Of a stretch of DNA of 64,000 nt, positions 36,902 to 47,208 are shown piece after piece; positions within the stretch are counted from its first letter, which is position 1, and the number at the start of each line of letters is the position of its first letter. The position numbers were made by a program, and so were the translations under genes. This stretch comes from Soehngenia longivitae (GTDB taxonomy: Bacteria > Bacillota > Clostridia > Tissierellales > Tissierellaceae), in assembly GCF_004684055.1 (NCBI RefSeq), contig NZ_SRIB01000003.1:123554-187553 (forward strand), given 5' to 3'. The notes under the pieces are model-generated. The model ran no database searches. It was not told the DNA's origin and was given only the letters and a program-made list of their open reading frames with translations.

Positions 36902-37939
36902 ATGGAGGTGGTCCCATTAGATACTTTTGATGTGTTTAGGATTATTGTACCAGAAGCATTAGAATTATTTGAAAAAAGGTATATGATACTAAGGGAAATT
37001 AAAGACAATCAACCAATTGGCAGAAGACTTTTGTCAATTAAGTTGGGGATGACAGAAAGAAATGTCAGAACAGAAGTTGAAAATTTAGTTAAACATAATT
37101 TATTAGACATAAAAAATATGGGTATGTATGTTACAGACGAGGGTGAAAATGTATTATCAGAGTTATCTGATTTGTTTAAAAAAATAATGATAAAGCCTGA
37201 ACTCTCTAAAGAAGTATCCGCTATCTTAGGTGTAAGAGATTGTTATGTGGTTTCAGGAAATTCGTCTTTAAGTGAATTCACTCTCAAAGATCTTGCTAAG
37301 ACTGCATCTGATGTGTTAGTTAGCACTCTAGAGCCAAATTCAATAGTTGGTGTTACTGGAGGGCATACGATGTTAGCAGTTTCAGAGCAAATTTCTTCTA
37401 AAAAAGAGTTTAAAGACGTAACTGTAATACCTGCAAGAGGAGGCTTGGGAACTGATTTAAAGACACAAGCCAATACTGTTGCTTCTAAATTAGCGCAAAA
37501 TATTGGCGCTAACTATAAACTCTTATACATCCCAGATAGCATAGGTCAAGATGTAAATGAAATAGCAAGTAAAAACAAAGAAATCAAGGACACGCTTGAC
37601 TTAATTGAAATGATCGACATATTCGTATTTGGCATTGGTAGAGCCGATGTTATGGCTAAGAGAAGAAATTTATCTGAAGACAATATAAAGTTTTTAGAAG
37701 AAAATCATGCTGTAGCAGAAGCATTTGGACATTTTTTCGACATTGAAGGCAATGACATTTTAGAATATGGATCAGCTGGATTATCATTGAAGAAGTATTT
37801 AAAGATTGATAAAGTTATTGGAGTAGCTGGTGGTGAAGAGAAAGCTGAAGCGATTATGGCTATTTCATCACTCAGAAAAGATATAACTTTAGTTATTGAT
37901 GAAGCAGTAGCAAAAAAAATAATTTTTAATAAAATTTAA
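36902..37939 (+). CDS. cggR: Central glycolytic genes regulator CggR (SorC family)
   Basis: This SorC-family repressor has an N-terminal winged helix (RYMILREIKDNQPIGRRLLSIKLGMTERNVRTEVE) and a C-terminal sugar-phosphate-binding domain with GVTGGHTML, VIPARGGLG and GIGRADVMAKRR. It represses its own operon until glycolytic intermediates rise. Family similarity begins at DTFDVFRIIVPEALE. The start is uncertain: ATG at 36902 is the nearest to that point but has no good site ahead of it, and GGAGGTGG at 36904-36911 suggests an unrecognised start slightly downstream. ATG at 36857 lies in the operator region. Confidence 0.92.
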   Translation: MEVVPLDTFDVFRIIVPEALELFEKRYMILREIKDNQPIGRRLLSIKLGMTERNVRTEVENLVKHNLLDIKNMGMYVTDEGENVLSELSDLFKKIMIKPELSKEVSAILGVRDCYVVSGNSSLSEFTLKDLAKTASDVLVSTLEPNSIVGVTGGHTMLAVSEQISSKKEFKDVTVIPARGGLGTDLKTQANTVASKLAQNIGANYKLLYIPDSIGQDVNEIASKNKEIKDTLDLIEMIDIFVFGIGRADVMAKRRNLSEDNIKFLEENHAVAEAFGHFFDIEGNDILEYGSAGLSLKKYLKIDKVIGVAGGEEKAEAIMAISSLRKDITLVIDEAVAKKIIFNKI

Positions 37940-37952
37940 GGAGGAATTTTTT

Positions 37953-38963
37953 ATGGCATTAAAAGTAGGGTTAAGTGGATTTGGGAGAATTGGTAGAGAT
38001 GTAACTAGAGCATGGGCAGAAAGCAATAATGATTCTTTTGACATCGTTGCAATCAATGAAATAGGCGGTTCAATTGAGCAAATGGCTCATCTTTTCAAAT
38101 ATGATAGTATCTATGGTAAATTCAATGGTACAGTTGAAACTTATGAAGAAGGAATCATCATCAATGGTAAAAAGGTCAAAGTTGTTGCAGAAAAAGATCC
38201 TTCTAAGTTGCCATGGGGCGAGTTAGGAGTAGATATAGCAATTGACTCTACAGGTGTATTTAAGAAAAGAGAAGATTTTGAAAAACACTTACAAGCTGGA
38301 GCAAAAAAACTAGTAATAACTGCACCAACAGAAGGCGAAGACATCACTATTGTTTTAGGAGTTAATGATGATAAATACGATCCTGCAAAACACAATATAA
38401 TTTCAAATGCTTCATGTACAACAAACTGTTTAGCACCAATTGCTAAAGTAATATTGAACAATTTAGGAATTAAAAAAGGATTGATGACTACAGTTCACGC
38501 ATATACAAATGACCAACAAGTTCATGATAAATTCCATAAAGACCCAAGAAGAGCAAGAGCTGCAGCTGAAAACATCATACCAACTACTACTGGAGCAGCA
38601 AAAGCAGTTGCGTTAGTATTGCCAGAATTAAAGGGCAAATTAAATGGATTCTCAGTAAGAGTACCAGTTCCAACAGTATCTTTAGTAGACGTTGTATTTG
38701 AAGTAGAAAAACCAACAACTGCAGAAGAAGTTAATAAATTGTTAAAACAAGCTAGTGAAAATGAATTAAAAGGAATCCTTGGATATACAGATGAATTGCT
38801 TGTATCAAGAGATTTCTTAAAAGACAAGAGATCTTCAATTGTTGATGCTGATTCAACTATGGTAATAGATAATATGGTAAAAATAGTATCTTGGTACGAT
38901 AATGAGTGGGGCTATTCAAATAGAGTAGTAGATTTGGTAAGCATGATAGCATCAAGGTGGTAA
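37953..38963 (+). CDS. gap: Glyceraldehyde-3-phosphate dehydrogenase
   Basis: This 336-residue GAPDH has the NAD motif GLSGFGRIGRDV, the catalytic ASCTTNCLAP (Cys about 154) and the substrate loop HAYTNDQQVHD with the basic IPTTTGAAKA. It oxidises glyceraldehyde 3-phosphate with NAD+. The N-terminal motif has RD at the usual RN position. TTTAAGGAGG lies before the ATG. Only 13 bases separate it from cggR, in the standard cggR-gap-pgk order. Confidence 0.97.
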   Translation: MALKVGLSGFGRIGRDVTRAWAESNNDSFDIVAINEIGGSIEQMAHLFKYDSIYGKFNGTVETYEEGIIINGKKVKVVAEKDPSKLPWGELGVDIAIDSTGVFKKREDFEKHLQAGAKKLVITAPTEGEDITIVLGVNDDKYDPAKHNIISNASCTTNCLAPIAKVILNNLGIKKGLMTTVHAYTNDQQVHDKFHKDPRRARAAAENIIPTTTGAAKAVALVLPELKGKLNGFSVRVPVPTVSLVDVVFEVEKPTTAEEVNKLLKQASENELKGILGYTDELLVSRDFLKDKRSSIVDADSTMVIDNMVKIVSWYDNEWGYSNRVVDLVSMIASRW

Positions 38964-38967
38964 AAAG

Positions 38968-38987
38968 GTCGGGTCTAATGACCCGAC
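38968..38987 (+). other. GC-rich hairpin between gap and pgk
   Basis: GTCGGGT (38968-38974) pairs with ACCCGAC (38981-38987) around CTAATG. No T-run follows, so this is more likely an mRNA stabiliser or processing boundary that would keep gap mRNA abundant than a terminator. Confidence 0.7.
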
Positions 38988-39022
38988 TTATCCATTAAGA
39001 AATCATTTTGGAGGTGCATATT

Positions 39023-40219
39023 TTGAAAAGAAAAAAAACACTTAGAGATATAGATGTAAACGGTAAAAGAGTATTAGTTAGAGTAGACTACAATGTACCT
39101 ATGGATGATAATTTTAATATCACAGACGATATAAGGATTACAAGCTCCTTTCCTACAATCAACTATCTATTGGAAAACAATGCTAAAGTTATTCTGATGT
39201 CTCATTTAGGGAGACCTAAAGGGGAACCAAATAAAAAATATTCGCTAGAACCAGTAGCAAAAAGATTGTCAGAACTTTTGAATAGAGAAGTGATATTTGC
39301 TGATGATGATAGAGTAGTTTCAGAGAAAGTTATAGAAATGGCAAACAATATGAAACCTGGCGACATTATGTTACTCCAGAACACGAGATTTAGAAAAGAA
39401 GAAGAAAAAAATGGAGAAGAATTTGCTAAGGAATTAGCAAGCTTAGGTGAAATATTTGTAAATGATGCTTTTGGCACATCTCATAGAGCCCATGCTTCAA
39501 ATGTTGGAGTCAGCAAATATTTACCTTCAGCATTAGGATTTTTGGTAGAAAAAGAAGTAAATGTGATGGGAAAAGCACTAGAAAATCCAGATAGACCTTT
39601 TGTCGCTATACTAGGTGGGGCTAAAGTATCAGATAAAATTGGTGTTATTGAAAATTTACTATCCAAAGTAGACGCTATAATAATCGGTGGTGGAATGGCT
39701 TTTACATTTTTAAAAGCCAAAGGATATGAGGTTGGCAAATCTTTATTAGAAGAAGATAAAATAGAATTAGCAAAAGAAATACTAAATAAAGCTGTTGAGA
39801 AAAATGTCGCTATAGCTCTACCGGTAGATGTAGTCGTAGCCAAAGAATTTAAGAATGACACAGAATTTAAAACTGTCCCAATAGATAAAATACCTGATGA
39901 TATGATGGGTTTAGACATTGGGCAAGAATCTGTGGAGCTATTTGAAAATATAATTAAAGAAGCAAAAACTGTAATTTGGAACGGACCTATGGGTGTGTTT
40001 GAAATGGATAATTTCAATAAAGGTACTTTTGAAATAGCTAAAGCTTTAGCAAAAGTCGATGCTATTACAATAGTTGGAGGAGGAGACTCTGCTAGTGCAG
40101 TTGAAAAGGCAGGACTAGCAGACAAAATGACACATATTTCTACAGGAGGAGGAGCTTCCTTAGAATTCTTAGAAGGAAAAGTATTGCCTGGAATAGAGGC
40201 TATAAGCGATCTAGATTAG
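39023..40219 (+). CDS. pgk: Phosphoglycerate kinase
   Basis: This 398-residue enzyme forms ATP from 1,3-bisphosphoglycerate. Motifs are [16 protein letters not shown], the ADP-site [12 protein letters not shown] and [11 protein letters not shown], with [12 protein letters not shown] near the C-terminus. The start is TTG at 39023 with GGAGGTG seven bases before it; the TTG at 39008 overlaps that site. It is the third gene of the glycolytic operon. Confidence 0.96.
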   Translation: MKRKKTLRDIDVNGKRVLVRVDYNVPMDDNFNITDDIRITSSFPTINYLLENNAKVILMSHLGRPKGEPNKKYSLEPVAKRLSELLNREVIFADDDRVVSEKVIEMANNMKPGDIMLLQNTRFRKEEEKNGEEFAKELASLGEIFVNDAFGTSHRAHASNVGVSKYLPSALGFLVEKEVNVMGKALENPDRPFVAILGGAKVSDKIGVIENLLSKVDAIIIGGGMAFTFLKAKGYEVGKSLLEEDKIELAKEILNKAVEKNVAIALPVDVVVAKEFKNDTEFKTVPIDKIPDDMMGLDIGQESVELFENIIKEAKTVIWNGPMGVFEMDNFNKGTFEIAKALAKVDAITIVGGGDSASAVEKAGLADKMTHISTGGGASLEFLEGKVLPGIEAISDLD

Positions 40220-40238
40220 AAAGAAAGGGGTAACTATA

Positions 40239-40997
40239 TTGAGAAAACCTATTATAGCAGGTAATTGGAAGATGAACAACACTATAAAACAAGGAGAATC
40301 CTTGGTTAGTGATATATTGGGAAAAGATCTAAGCAGAGATGTCGAAGTTGTTATTTGTGTACCTTTTACTTTTTTAGATAGAGCAAGCAAATTAGTCACA
40401 GGCACTCAAATTAAATTAGGAGCTCAAAATATGCATTGGGAAGAAAAAGGTGCTTATACTGGAGAAATATCTCCTGTGATGTTAAATGAAATAAAAGTGG
40501 AGTATGTTATAATTGGACACTCTGAGAGAAGACAATATTTCAATGAAACAGACGAAACTGTAAACAAAAAAATAAAGTCAGCACTAACATACAATTTAAC
40601 ACCAATTGTATGTGTTGGCGAAAGTTTAGAAGAAAGAGAAAATGGCAAATATAAAGAATTAATTGAAAGCCAAGTCACAAAGGCTTTTGAAGGGATAACA
40701 AAAGAGGATGCAGTTAAAACTGTAATCGCCTACGAACCAATATGGGCAATTGGCACAGGGAAAACTGCATCGAGTGAACAAGCTGAAGAAATATGCGCTT
40801 TAATAAGATCAATCTTAGAAAAATTATACGATGCAGACACTTCTCAAAAGATAAGAGTGCTTTATGGTGGAAGTGTAAAACCAGATAATATTAAAGAATT
40901 GATGAATATGGAAAATATAGATGGTGCGTTAGTAGGTGGCGCAAGCCTTAAAGCGAATGATTTTGTTCAGCTAGTCAACTATAAGTTGGAGGAATAA
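40239..40997 (+). CDS. tpiA: Triosephosphate isomerase
   Basis: This 252-residue TIM barrel has the catalytic Lys in AGNWKMN, the catalytic His in IIGHSERRQY and the catalytic Glu in VIAYEPIWAIGTG. The TTG start is preceded by AAAGGGG. It interconverts dihydroxyacetone phosphate and glyceraldehyde 3-phosphate and lies one base before the gpmI start. Confidence 0.96.
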   Translation: MRKPIIAGNWKMNNTIKQGESLVSDILGKDLSRDVEVVICVPFTFLDRASKLVTGTQIKLGAQNMHWEEKGAYTGEISPVMLNEIKVEYVIIGHSERRQYFNETDETVNKKIKSALTYNLTPIVCVGESLEERENGKYKELIESQVTKAFEGITKEDAVKTVIAYEPIWAIGTGKTASSEQAEEICALIRSILEKLYDADTSQKIRVLYGGSVKPDNIKELMNMENIDGALVGGASLKANDFVQLVNYKLEE

Positions 40998-40998
40998 T

Positions 40999-42534
40999 AT
41001 GTCAAAAAAACCAGTAATGCTTATGATCCTAGATGGATTTGGTCTAGGCAAAGAATACGAAGGAAATGCTGTTTATTTAGCAAAAAAACCAAATTATGAC
41101 AAAATAGTTTCAAAATACCCACACAGTACTCTTTATGCTAGTGGACTTTATGTGGGATTACCTGAAGGACAGATGGGTAATTCAGAAGTTGGACATTTAA
41201 ATATTGGCTCAGGAAGAATTGTATATCAAGAACTCACTCGAATTTCAAAAGAAATTAGAGAAGGCAATTTTTTTAAAAAAGAAGAGTTTTTAAATGCAAT
41301 AGCACATGCAAAAGAAAACCACTCAAAACTACACTTGATTGGGTTGGTTTCAGACGGTGGGGTTCACAGCCACAACACTCACCTTTATGCACTGCTTGAA
41401 TTGATGAAAAAACAAGACTTTAACGATGTCTATATACACGCAATACTTGACGGTAGAGATGTGCCACCAACTATCGGTAGCGAGCATTTAAGAGAATTAG
41501 AAGCAAAGATAAAAGAAATTGGAGTAGGTAAAATTGCAACAGTTTCAGGCAGATACTATGCTATGGATAGAGACAAGAGATGGGATAGAGTAAAACTCGC
41601 ATATGATGCTATTGCCTTAGGGATTGGCAAAGCCATGTCAAATCCTATTGATGTAGTGGAATCATCGTATAAAGAAGGGGTAAATGATGAATTCATTTTG
41701 CCTACTGTGATTCTAGAGGATAATAAGCCAGTAGCAACGATTGAAGATAACGACTCTATAATATTCTTTAACTTTAGACCTGACAGAGCTAGGGAACTCA
41801 CAAGAGCTATTATTGACGATGAATTTACAGGTTTTGAAAGACCACTGAGGAAGAATTTGTACTATGTCACTATGACTGAATACGATAAAACTATTCCCCA
41901 TGTGCATGTCGCATATAAAACTGACAATCTAGTAAATACTTTAGGCGAAACCATAAGTAAATTAGGTTTAAACCAATTGAGAATCGCTGAAACTGAAAAA
42001 TACGCACATGTGACATTCTTTTTCAACGGGGGCAGAGAAGTGCCATTTGAAAACGAAGATAGAGTGCTTATACCATCGCCAAAAGTAGCCACTTATGATC
42101 TAAAGCCAGAGATGAGTGCTTACGAAGTAAAAGATGAAGCAATAAGACGCATTAAATCAGGTAAATACGATTTAATTATATTAAATTTTGCTAATCCTGA
42201 CATGGTTGGGCACACAGGAGTAATTCCTGCTGCTGTAAAAGCAATTGAAACAGTAGATGAGTGCATGGGAGAGATACTCGATTGTATGCATGAAGTAGGA
42301 GGAGAGGTGTTAGTGACGGCAGATCACGGCAATTCTGAGTATATGTTAGATGAAGTCACAAAAACACCGGTAACATCACATACTTCAAACAAGGTACCAT
42401 TTATACTTGTAAGTGATAGAGATGTCTCTTTAAAAGATGGAATACTTGCAGATATAGCTCCAACTATATTGCATTTACTTGACATTGAAAAACCAAGTGA
42501 GATGACAGGAGAAACATTGATTATAGAAAAATAA
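40999..42534 (+). CDS. gpmI: Phosphoglycerate mutase, 2,3-BPG-independent
   Basis: This 511-residue alkaline-phosphatase superfamily enzyme needs Mn2+. Metal and catalytic residues are seen as ILDGFGLG, the catalytic serine in QMGNSEVGHLNIG, DGRDVPP, NFANPDMVGHTG and TADHGNSEYM. The protein is of normal length. GGAGGAATA overlaps the end of tpiA, giving translational coupling. Confidence 0.97.
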   Translation: MSKKPVMLMILDGFGLGKEYEGNAVYLAKKPNYDKIVSKYPHSTLYASGLYVGLPEGQMGNSEVGHLNIGSGRIVYQELTRISKEIREGNFFKKEEFLNAIAHAKENHSKLHLIGLVSDGGVHSHNTHLYALLELMKKQDFNDVYIHAILDGRDVPPTIGSEHLRELEAKIKEIGVGKIATVSGRYYAMDRDKRWDRVKLAYDAIALGIGKAMSNPIDVVESSYKEGVNDEFILPTVILEDNKPVATIEDNDSIIFFNFRPDRARELTRAIIDDEFTGFERPLRKNLYYVTMTEYDKTIPHVHVAYKTDNLVNTLGETISKLGLNQLRIAETEKYAHVTFFFNGGREVPFENEDRVLIPSPKVATYDLKPEMSAYEVKDEAIRRIKSGKYDLIILNFANPDMVGHTGVIPAAVKAIETVDECMGEILDCMHEVGGEVLVTADHGNSEYMLDEVTKTPVTSHTSNKVPFILVSDRDVSLKDGILADIAPTILHLLDIEKPSEMTGETLIIEK

Positions 42535-42570
42535 TACAGAAAATAATTAAAAGGATAGGAGTGGTAATAA

Positions 42571-43860
<1,290 letters not shown>

Positions 43861-43864
43861 TGTA

Positions 43865-43931
43865 TTGACATATGTAATAATTGCACATATAATAAATGCA
43901 GATGCGAATCATTCGCATCTGCATTTATTAT
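43865..43931 (+). promoter_or_regulatory. Consensus promoter overlapped by long Zur-type palindrome
   Basis: TTGACA (43865-43870), a 17-base spacer and TATAAT (43888-43893) form a perfect promoter. A near-continuous palindrome of 21-base arms (43889-43909 and 43911-43931) centred on C43910 overlaps the -10 and start site; its core GCGAATCATTCGC resembles a Fur/Zur-family box with 7-1-7 symmetry. With a zinc importer and a Fur-family gene downstream, it is probably the zinc-responsive operator. It could also act as a terminator-like hairpin for eno, though no T-run follows. Confidence 0.78.
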
Positions 43932-43948
43932 TACTAGGAGGAATTACA

Positions 43949-44914
43949 ATGAAAAAAAGAATTATTTATATTATATTATCACTTGTACTAATAATTTCAA
44001 TTTCTGGTTGCGTTAGAGATGAAAATGATATTGATGCTGAAACAAAACCAATCATAACTACTACGCTTTTCCCACAATATGATTTTTCAAAGATTATTGT
44101 AGGAGACAAATTCGATGTCATCATGCTACTTCCCCCAGGAGTTGAGGCGCATTCATTTGAATTAACACCCAAAGATATGAGTACAATAACAAATTCTGAT
44201 TTATTCATATACACAGGAGATACTATGGAGCCATGGGTCAACAATATCATGGATACATTAGTTGAAGCAAATGTAAATGTTTTGGACTTGAGTGAAGGCA
44301 TCAAATTAAAAAAATTTGAATTTGAAGGCCATGAACATCACGAAGAGGGCGAAGAACCTGAAGAACACGAAGATTTAGAGTATGATCCACATTACTGGAC
44401 AGATCCAATGAATGCTAAGGTAATGGTGGATGAAATTTTAAAAGCGGTAGTATCAATTGACAAAGCCAATGAACAATACTACACAAAAAATGCAGAAGAA
44501 TTAAAGGAAAGCTTAGATAAACTCGACGAGGAAATAAATCAGGTGGTAAATAATTCGGAAAGCAAAACCATCATATCAGGTGGGCACTTTGCTTTTGGAT
44601 ATTTTGCTGATAGATATGGACTAGAATACACCTCCCCTTATGAAGGGTTTTCTCCTAACGCTGAACCCTCAGCACAAGCCATAGCAAATTTAGTAAAAAT
44701 TGTCGAGGAAACAGGTGCTAAAGCAATATTTTATGAAGAATTGGTCGATCCTAAAATTGCAAAGATAATTTCAGAACAAACTGGTATAGAGATGCTAGAG
44801 TTACATGCTGCGCACAATGTATCAAGAGAAGAACTAGAATCGGAAGTTCATTATATCGATATCATGAATAAAAACTTAGAGAATTTAAAAAAAGGGCTTG
44901 GTTATAATGAATAA
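43949..44914 (+). CDS. znuA: Zinc ABC transporter binding lipoprotein
   Basis: This 321-residue cluster 9 (A-1) solute-binding protein has a lipobox at Cys21 (SISGC). A His- and Glu-rich loop (GHEHHEEGEEPEEHED) and the conserved histidines in PPGVEAHSFEL and SGGHFAFGYF bind zinc or manganese, with PNAEPSAQAIANL following. Zinc is likely because of the His-rich loop and the Fur-like regulator behind. The start is the ATG at 43949 with AGGAGG before it; a longer frame reaches into the palindrome. Confidence 0.92.
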   Translation: MKKRIIYIILSLVLIISISGCVRDENDIDAETKPIITTTLFPQYDFSKIIVGDKFDVIMLLPPGVEAHSFELTPKDMSTITNSDLFIYTGDTMEPWVNNIMDTLVEANVNVLDLSEGIKLKKFEFEGHEHHEEGEEPEEHEDLEYDPHYWTDPMNAKVMVDEILKAVVSIDKANEQYYTKNAEELKESLDKLDEEINQVVNNSESKTIISGGHFAFGYFADRYGLEYTSPYEGFSPNAEPSAQAIANLVKIVEETGAKAIFYEELVDPKIAKIISEQTGIEMLELHAAHNVSREELESEVHYIDIMNKNLENLKKGLGYNE

Positions 44915-45587
44915 GCTAATTGAAGCTAAAGACCTAAATGTAAATTACGGTGAAGAAAAAGTATTAATAGATGTAAGTTTTACGATTTATGAAAATGATT
45001 TTATTGGATTAGTCGGAGAAAATGGGTCTGGTAAGACAACTTTAGTAAAAGCATTACTTGGAATTATCCCAAGTACAAGCGGGAGCATAAATTTTATTGG
45101 CAATAAAAATAAAATGACTATTGGGTATCTACCACAAATACTAGTTACTGGGAATATTAAATTCCCAGCACTAGTACATGAAATAGTTGGGTTAGGCTTA
45201 CTTGGAAACAAGAAATATCCTAAAAAAATCACTAAAACTGATATGGAAAAAATAGAAGATACTTTAACTAAAGTTGGAGCGATAGATTTAAAGAACAAAA
45301 GAATAGGTGATTTATCTGGAGGACAACAGCAAAAGGTACTATTAGCTAGGGCATTAGTTAACAATCCCAATTTACTAGTCTTAGATGAACCCACTAGTGC
45401 ACTTGATCCGAAAGCTAGAGAAGAAATATTTGATATAATTGACAAGGTAAATAAAATGGGAACAGCTATCCTATTAGTTTCTCATGATGTACAAAGCCTT
45501 ATGAAGAGAGCGAAAAAAATAATGTTAATTGATAGAAAAATACTCTATTATGGTCTTTCTCAAGACTTTAATCAGAACTCATATTAG
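44907..45587 (+). CDS. znuC: Zinc ABC transporter ATPase
   Basis: This 226-residue ATPase has Walker A GENGSGKTT, signature LSGGQQQ, Walker B LLVLDEPTSALD and switch region SHDVQS. It overlaps znuA by eight bases. The ATG at 44907 has AAAGGG about twelve bases before it; TTG at 44898 is another in-frame possibility. It powers uptake through ZnuB. Confidence 0.93.
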   Translation: MNKLIEAKDLNVNYGEEKVLIDVSFTIYENDFIGLVGENGSGKTTLVKALLGIIPSTSGSINFIGNKNKMTIGYLPQILVTGNIKFPALVHEIVGLGLLGNKKYPKKITKTDMEKIEDTLTKVGAIDLKNKRIGDLSGGQQQKVLLARALVNNPNLLVLDEPTSALDPKAREEIFDIIDKVNKMGTAILLVSHDVQSLMKRAKKIMLIDRKILYYGLSQDFNQNSY

Positions 45588-45606
45588 TTAGGAGAAAGGT
45601 GATTTT

Positions 45607-46431
45607 ATGAATATTATTGAAACGATAAGTGAGGCAATGTCATTTGTGTTTATGCAAAGGGCAATGGTGGTAGGCATATCTATAGCTTTTATCAGCTCCA
45701 TTTTAGGATCATTCCTCGTATTGAAAAGATATTCCTTAATTGGAGACGGGCTAGCTCATGTCAGTTTTGCAACAGTTGCTTTAGCATTAGCTTTAGGTCT
45801 ATCACCTCTTTTTGTATCATTACCTTTAGTAATTTTAGCTTCGATACTCATTATGAAATTAAACGAAAAAGCATCTTTAAACGGAGATGCGAGTATAGGT
45901 TTAGTCTCTTCATTTTCAATTGCGATTGGAGTAATTATAGCAAGCAAAGCTAAAGGGTTTAATACCGATATAAATAGTTACTTGTTTGGAAGTATATTGG
46001 CTATAGATAAAACGGATAGTTACATTTCTGTGATAATGTCTATAATTATGATCATCATAGTATATATATTTTATCAAGATTTATTGGCAGTTACATTTGA
46101 TGAAGAATTTTCTAAAGTATCAGGCGTAAATACAACTTTTATCAATTATCTACTATCAATATTAACTTCTATCACAGTAGTACTAGGGATGAGAGTACTA
46201 GGCACTTTGTTAATCTCAAGTTTGATTATTTTCCCAACGATTAGTTCTATGCAAATAGCCAAGAGCTTCAAATCACTTTTGATTATTGGGGTATGTGTTG
46301 CTATCTTTTCAATGATAACTGGACTCATAGGCTCATATGTATTTAACATTCCATCTGGACCAAGTATAGTATTGACAAATACACTTGTGTTCGTGTGTTT
46401 TTACACAATAGGTAAATTAATAAAGAGATAA
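45607..46431 (+). CDS. znuB: Zinc ABC transporter permease
   Basis: This 274-residue ABC-3 family permease has about eight membrane segments and the motif RYSLIGDGLAHVSFA typical of Zn/Mn permeases, with the later RVLGTLLISSLIIFPT. AGGAGAAAGGTG precedes the ATG. It forms the membrane channel with ZnuC and ZnuA. Confidence 0.93.
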   Translation: MNIIETISEAMSFVFMQRAMVVGISIAFISSILGSFLVLKRYSLIGDGLAHVSFATVALALALGLSPLFVSLPLVILASILIMKLNEKASLNGDASIGLVSSFSIAIGVIIASKAKGFNTDINSYLFGSILAIDKTDSYISVIMSIIMIIIVYIFYQDLLAVTFDEEFSKVSGVNTTFINYLLSILTSITVVLGMRVLGTLLISSLIIFPTISSMQIAKSFKSLLIIGVCVAIFSMITGLIGSYVFNIPSGPSIVLTNTLVFVCFYTIGKLIKR

Positions 46432-46444
46432 GTGGTGATATTAA

Positions 46445-46879
46445 ATGGACTCAAATGTTAAAGAAATATTAAATTCAAAAGGTATAAAGGCAACTAAACA
46501 ACGCATATACTTATATGAACTTCTAAGAAAACAAGATAGGCCACTAACTGCTGAAGATATATATTTACTAGCAAAAAATGAAATAGATTGTTTCAATTTG
46601 TCGACTGTATATAGAATTTTAGATATTTTCGTAAAAAACAACATCATAATTAAATCTAAGCTAGATATTGACGAAAAATTTTACTTTGAAATAGCCCGTG
46701 AAAAACACAGACATTATTTACTTTGCATATATTGCAATCAAATAATACCTTTATCGGATTGCCCAATTGAGAAATACGAAAAAAAGATTGCCAAAGAAAC
46801 AGGCTACAGCATAGTTGATCACAATCTAGAGATAAAAGGGATCTGCCCGAATTGTAAAAAGAGGCATCAAATACACTAA
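46445..46879 (+). CDS. zur: Fur-family metalloregulator, probable Zur
   Basis: This 144-residue protein has the Fur winged helix (KATKQRIYLYELL, NLSTVYRILDIF) and metal-site residues HRHYLLCIYC. The structural zinc site is formed by two Cys-x2-Cys pairs, CIYC and CPNC. It follows znuB by 13 bases. Placement with a zinc importer and the upstream palindrome supports a zinc-sensing repressor (Zur) controlling its own operon; Fur or PerR function is less likely by context. Confidence 0.88.
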   Translation: MDSNVKEILNSKGIKATKQRIYLYELLRKQDRPLTAEDIYLLAKNEIDCFNLSTVYRILDIFVKNNIIIKSKLDIDEKFYFEIAREKHRHYLLCIYCNQIIPLSDCPIEKYEKKIAKETGYSIVDHNLEIKGICPNCKKRHQIH

Positions 46880-46894
46880 AATTCTCAAATTTGT

Positions 46895-46923
46895 TTGATT
46901 TTAAAGTATCTCTATGATAGAAT
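46895..46923 (+). promoter_or_regulatory. Sigma-A promoter of secG
   Basis: TTGATT (46895-46900), a 17-base spacer and TAGAAT (46918-46923) lie about 37 bases before secG. Confidence 0.6.
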
Positions 46924-46959
46924 ATTAATGTTAAAGGATAATGTTATGGGAGGTGTGAT

Positions 46960-47184
46960 ATGGCAACATTTTTTGCTGTATTGATGCTCATTTCAAGCTT
47001 AGTGCTTATAGTGAGTGTATTAATGCAAGAGAGTAAACAAGAAGGCTTAGGCGCAATTGGAGGAGGTGCAACTGATTCCATTTTCGGAAAAAGCATAGGT
47101 ACAAGTAAACAGGCACTATTAAGGAAGGTCACAATAGTTGCGTCTGTTGTATTTATGATTTCTGCGTTGGGATTGGCAATTTAA
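46960..47184 (+). CDS. secG: Protein translocase subunit SecG
   Basis: This 74-residue membrane protein has two hydrophobic segments (FFAVLMLISSLVLIVSVLMQ and VTIVASVVFMISALGLAI) joined by the typical glycine-rich ESKQEGLGAIGGGATDSIFG loop. SecG assists SecYE in moving preproteins. GGGAGGTG precedes the ATG. In many Firmicutes secG is directly followed by rnr and smpB; here hppA, a hydrolase, murF and ddl lie between. Confidence 0.95.
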   Translation: MATFFAVLMLISSLVLIVSVLMQESKQEGLGAIGGGATDSIFGKSIGTSKQALLRKVTIVASVVFMISALGLAI

Positions 47185-47208
47185 AACTAAATAAGAGGGG
47201 GAAGATTG

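Noticed and set aside
39481..40125. Long minus-strand frame of 214 codons opposite pgk
   Set aside because: It is the reverse shadow of a strongly conserved gene; no ribosome site, promoter or protein-like composition.
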